A stretch of DNA of 64,000 bases from Winogradskyella epiphytica (GTDB lineage: Bacteria; Bacteroidota; Bacteroidia; Flavobacteriales; Flavobacteriaceae), in NCBI RefSeq assembly GCF_003217215.1, contig NZ_QJTD01000002.1, positions 384,654-448,653 on the forward strand, in the 5' to 3' direction. Under the pieces are notes generated by a model, which searched no databases, was not told the DNA's origin, and was given only the letters and a program-made list of their open reading frames with translations. The translations under genes and the position numbers were made by a program. Below, piece after piece: positions 61,937 to 64,000 of the stretch (the stretch's first letter is position 1; every line of letters begins with the position of its first letter).

Positions 61937-63391
61937 ATGGAGGATATAACTTACACTGGCGACAGTGATTTCGAAAATATTCCGTCTTTAAAAGACAAGG
62001 CTTTACGTATTAATCTTAATGCCGATATTTATGGTACTTTTTCCGAAATTGGAGCTGGACAAGAAACTGTTCGCCATTTTTTTAGAGCTGGAGGAGCATC
62101 TGGAACTATAGCGAAGGCAATGTCTGCTTACGACAAGGATTTTAGTGACGCCATTTACGGAATTGAAGATGACAAACGATATGTAACGGAAGCAAGACTT
62201 CGTAAGATGTTAAATCACGAAGTGAATTTAATGGAGGAGCGTATTACAAGAGATAAGCATCCTAATAAAATATTTTTCTCTTATGCCAATACTGTGGCGA
62301 CTATTGATTTTGCTAAAAAATACAAAGGTCACGGTTGGGTTGGTATTAAGTATCAAGTTGGACCTAATGAAGAATATAATGAAATTGTTCTACATATCCG
62401 ATTTAAAGAGAACGATGCGCGCTTACAACAAGAAACTCTTGGTAAATTAGGAACTAACTTAATTTATGGTGCTTTTTATAAGTACAATCAACCTCGTAAA
62501 TTACTTCGTTATTTATACGATCATTTAGATAAAGATCAGCTAGAGATTGACACAATAAACTTCTCTGGCCCTGTATTTAAAGATGTTGATAACCGTTTAA
62601 TGAGTTTACAACTTGTAAGGAATGGTATGACTGACGCCGTAATGTTTGCGCCAGATGGAAACAACGTTTTACCTGCTCGTGTACTTTACAAAAAGAATAT
62701 CCTTACCTTAAGAGGTAGCTTTAGGCCAGTAACTAAAGTTAATATGGACATGTTTGAGAAATCTTATGAAATGTTCGTAAAGGAAAATAAGGTAGAAAAA
62801 GATAAAACACAGGTTATTTTCGAAATTACCCTATCTAACCTTAGGGCCGAAGGAGAAATTGACGAACAAGATTTTATGGATCGTGCGAAGCTTCTGTGCT
62901 CTTTGGGACAAACAGTACTAATTTCAAACTTCCAAGAATACTATAAACTGGTAGAGTACTTCTCACAATATACAAGAGCGAGAATGGGCTTAGCCATGGG
63001 CGTTAATAACCTCATTGATATTTTCGACGAGAAATATTATCGTCACTTAAGTGGTGGAATTCTAGAGGCCTTCGGAAAACTGTTCTATAAGGATTTAAGA
63101 GTGTATCTTTATCCAATGGAAAATGATGATGGCAGTATAACTAATAGTGAAAATCTGAAAGTTCACCCTCGTATGAAAGAACTTTATAAGTTCTTTAAAT
63201 ACAATGGAAAAGTTGTAGACATCTCAGACTACGATGCTTCTAACCTATCTGTTTTCTCGAGAACTGTTCTTAAAATGATTGCGAACAATGAACCAGGATG
63301 GGAAAAGATGCTGCCCGAAGGTGTATCTAAACTAATTAAAGAGAAAAGCTTATTCGGATGTGAATCTGAAGAAGTGTTACATAAGAACTAA
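61937..63391 (+). CDS. Conserved Bacteroidota protein of unknown function (484 residues)
   Basis: A soluble 484-residue protein without signal peptide or membrane segment. It starts MEDITYTGDSDFENIPSLKD and carries glycine-rich RAGGASGTIAKAMSAYDKDFSD (split here: RAGGASGTIAKAMSAYD, KDFSDAIYGIEDD), then KHPNKIFFSYANTVATIDFA, then YDHLDKDQLEIDTINFSGP. Database names for similar proteins conflict (I recall nicotinate-nucleotide adenylyltransferase and TonB receptor), and I see no motif for either. It has one of the best promoters in the window, so it is likely well expressed. A terminator follows. I cannot assign a function. Confidence 0.85.
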   Translation: MEDITYTGDSDFENIPSLKDKALRINLNADIYGTFSEIGAGQETVRHFFRAGGASGTIAKAMSAYDKDFSDAIYGIEDDKRYVTEARLRKMLNHEVNLMEERITRDKHPNKIFFSYANTVATIDFAKKYKGHGWVGIKYQVGPNEEYNEIVLHIRFKENDARLQQETLGKLGTNLIYGAFYKYNQPRKLLRYLYDHLDKDQLEIDTINFSGPVFKDVDNRLMSLQLVRNGMTDAVMFAPDGNNVLPARVLYKKNILTLRGSFRPVTKVNMDMFEKSYEMFVKENKVEKDKTQVIFEITLSNLRAEGEIDEQDFMDRAKLLCSLGQTVLISNFQEYYKLVEYFSQYTRARMGLAMGVNNLIDIFDEKYYRHLSGGILEAFGKLFYKDLRVYLYPMENDDGSITNSENLKVHPRMKELYKFFKYNGKVVDISDYDASNLSVFSRTVLKMIANNEPGWEKMLPEGVSKLIKEKSLFGCESEEVLHKN

Positions 63392-63410
63392 GTTTTTACG
63401 ATAACAAATA

Positions 63411-63448
63411 AAAAAGCGACCCTATTAAAAATGAGGTCGCTTTTTTTT
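63411..63448. terminator. Bidirectional intrinsic terminator
   Basis: The stem GCGACC / GGTCGC with an A-run before and an eight-base T-run after lies between the convergent 484-residue gene and bcp. The loop is about 13 bases and partly self-pairing. Confidence 0.85.
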
Positions 63449-63466
63449 ATTTATATCACTTAAATT

Positions 63467-63922
63467 TTAATCTGTTAAGATTTGATCTGTATGCGTTTTA
63501 GTTTTTACTTTAGTAATGACATTCACTAAAACTCCATTTTCATCAATCACAAAGGTTGTTCTGTGAATGCCATCGTATTCTCTTCCCATAAACTTTTTTG
63601 GTCCCCAAACTCCAAATGCTTCTATAACCGACTTGTCTTCGTCAGCTAATAACGGATATTGAAAATCGTATTTATTTTTAAAGTTAGATTGTCTTTTGGC
63701 ACTATCTGCACTTACTCCCAAAATTTCGTAGCCTTGAGCTTTAAATCGCTCGTAATTGTCATTTAAATTACAAGCTTCGGCTGTACAACCTGGTGTACTC
63801 GCTTTTGGGTAAAAGAAAATGACTAATTTTTTGCCTTTATAATCCGATAATGAAATCGTATTTCCTTGTTCATCCTTGGCTGAAAAATCTGGCGCCTTAT
63901 CTCCTACGTTTAAGTGTGTCAT
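63467..63922 (-). CDS. bcp: Thioredoxin-dependent thiol peroxidase (Bcp/PrxQ)
   Basis: A 151-residue peroxiredoxin that reduces hydroperoxides using thioredoxin. FFYPKASTPGCTAEACNLND holds the peroxidatic Cys46 and the resolving Cys51 five residues later, the atypical two-Cys PrxQ pattern. GVWGPKKFMGREYDGIHRTTFVID is also family-typical. It is cytosolic and canonical in length. It is convergent with the 484-residue gene and divergent from nth. Confidence 0.96.
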   Translation of the reverse strand: MTHLNVGDKAPDFSAKDEQGNTISLSDYKGKKLVIFFYPKASTPGCTAEACNLNDNYERFKAQGYEILGVSADSAKRQSNFKNKYDFQYPLLADEDKSVIEAFGVWGPKKFMGREYDGIHRTTFVIDENGVLVNVITKVKTKTHTDQILTD

Positions 63923-63959
63923 AATTGTTTAAATTTGTGTTTCTGTAAAAATACAATGA

Positions 63960-64000
63960 ATGACTAAGCAAGAAAAGGTAGAATTTGTTATAAATACGTT
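63960..64000 (+). CDS. nth: Endonuclease III (partial, N-terminus only)
   Basis: The last 41 bases translate to MTKQEKVEFVINT, which matches the beginning of flavobacterial endonuclease III (DNA glycosylase/AP lyase for oxidised pyrimidines). Only 13 residues are visible, so the assignment rests on this short N-terminus and could be wrong. A TAAATTTG element at 63931-63938 could be its -7 box. It is divergent from bcp. Confidence 0.55.
   Translation, partial: MTKQEKVEFVINT

Overview
The window is a stretch of ordinary chromosome from a member of the Bacteroidota, most likely a marine Flavobacteriaceae. The evidence is AT-rich DNA, many -7 elements of the Bacteroidota type (TAnnTTTG, several with a TTTG/TTG box 18-20 bases upstream), almost no clear Shine-Dalgarno sequences, and family-typical genes: flavobacterial LptD and TamB, the BshA bacillithiol enzyme, a GH3/beta-lactamase fusion, BatA, DUF4159 and TIGR02757. 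I cannot name the genus. I see no prophage, transposase, CRISPR array, defence island or integrated element.

Layout. 1-1135: gap (partial) and pfkA, a glycolytic pair on the minus strand. 1272-5741: a giant TamB gene, divergent from tsaD (t6A tRNA modification). 7041-12090: a plus-strand series of a secreted parvulin-like protein, RsmE, a DUF4159 protein, a SpoU-type RNA methyltransferase, an AI-2E-type membrane protein and a THUMP-like SAM methyltransferase. 12314-12592: tRNA-Ser(GCT), tRNA-Pro(TGG) and tRNA-Arg(TCT) behind one promoter and in front of a terminator. 12750-16853: a 7TM-HD phosphohydrolase (c-di-AMP type), a thiolase and an NlpC/P60 peptidase. 16911-20779: gyrA and a secreted TPR protein. 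21228-28578: clpC, a small SpoIIAA-like protein, hutH, a TlpA-like lipoprotein and bifunctional Nnr.

28828-33856 is the regulatory highlight. The threonine operon thrA-thrB-thrC is preceded by a short reading frame packed with Ile, Thr and Met codons. A hairpin followed by a U-run lies just before thrA. Together they look like a transcription attenuator. A small GIY-YIG-like gene follows thrC and converges on bshA and its neighbour, the GH3/beta-lactamase fusion. 38621-47278 is a long minus-strand series: amidase, MlaD-like MCE protein, a membrane Fe-S protein, a CCG-domain protein with altered N-terminal cysteines, two tiny membrane proteins, two PH-domain membrane proteins, a conserved hypothetical and SerB. 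LptD is divergent from the amidase, so 45-50 kb is rich in envelope genes.

50338-64000 holds RidA, a TIGR02757 protein, an S10 peptidase, an M61 lipoprotein peptidase, a two-domain glycosyltransferase, and an overlapping set of BatA, a dihydroorotase homologue lacking its HxHxR motif, a small membrane protein and an esterase. It ends with a PhnP-like hydrolase, a 484-residue conserved protein of unknown function behind a very good promoter, Bcp peroxiredoxin and the first codons of nth. Several genes (TrmH-like, THUMP-like methyltransferase, TIGR02757, LptD, TamB) have no plausible ATG, so non-ATG initiation seems frequent here.
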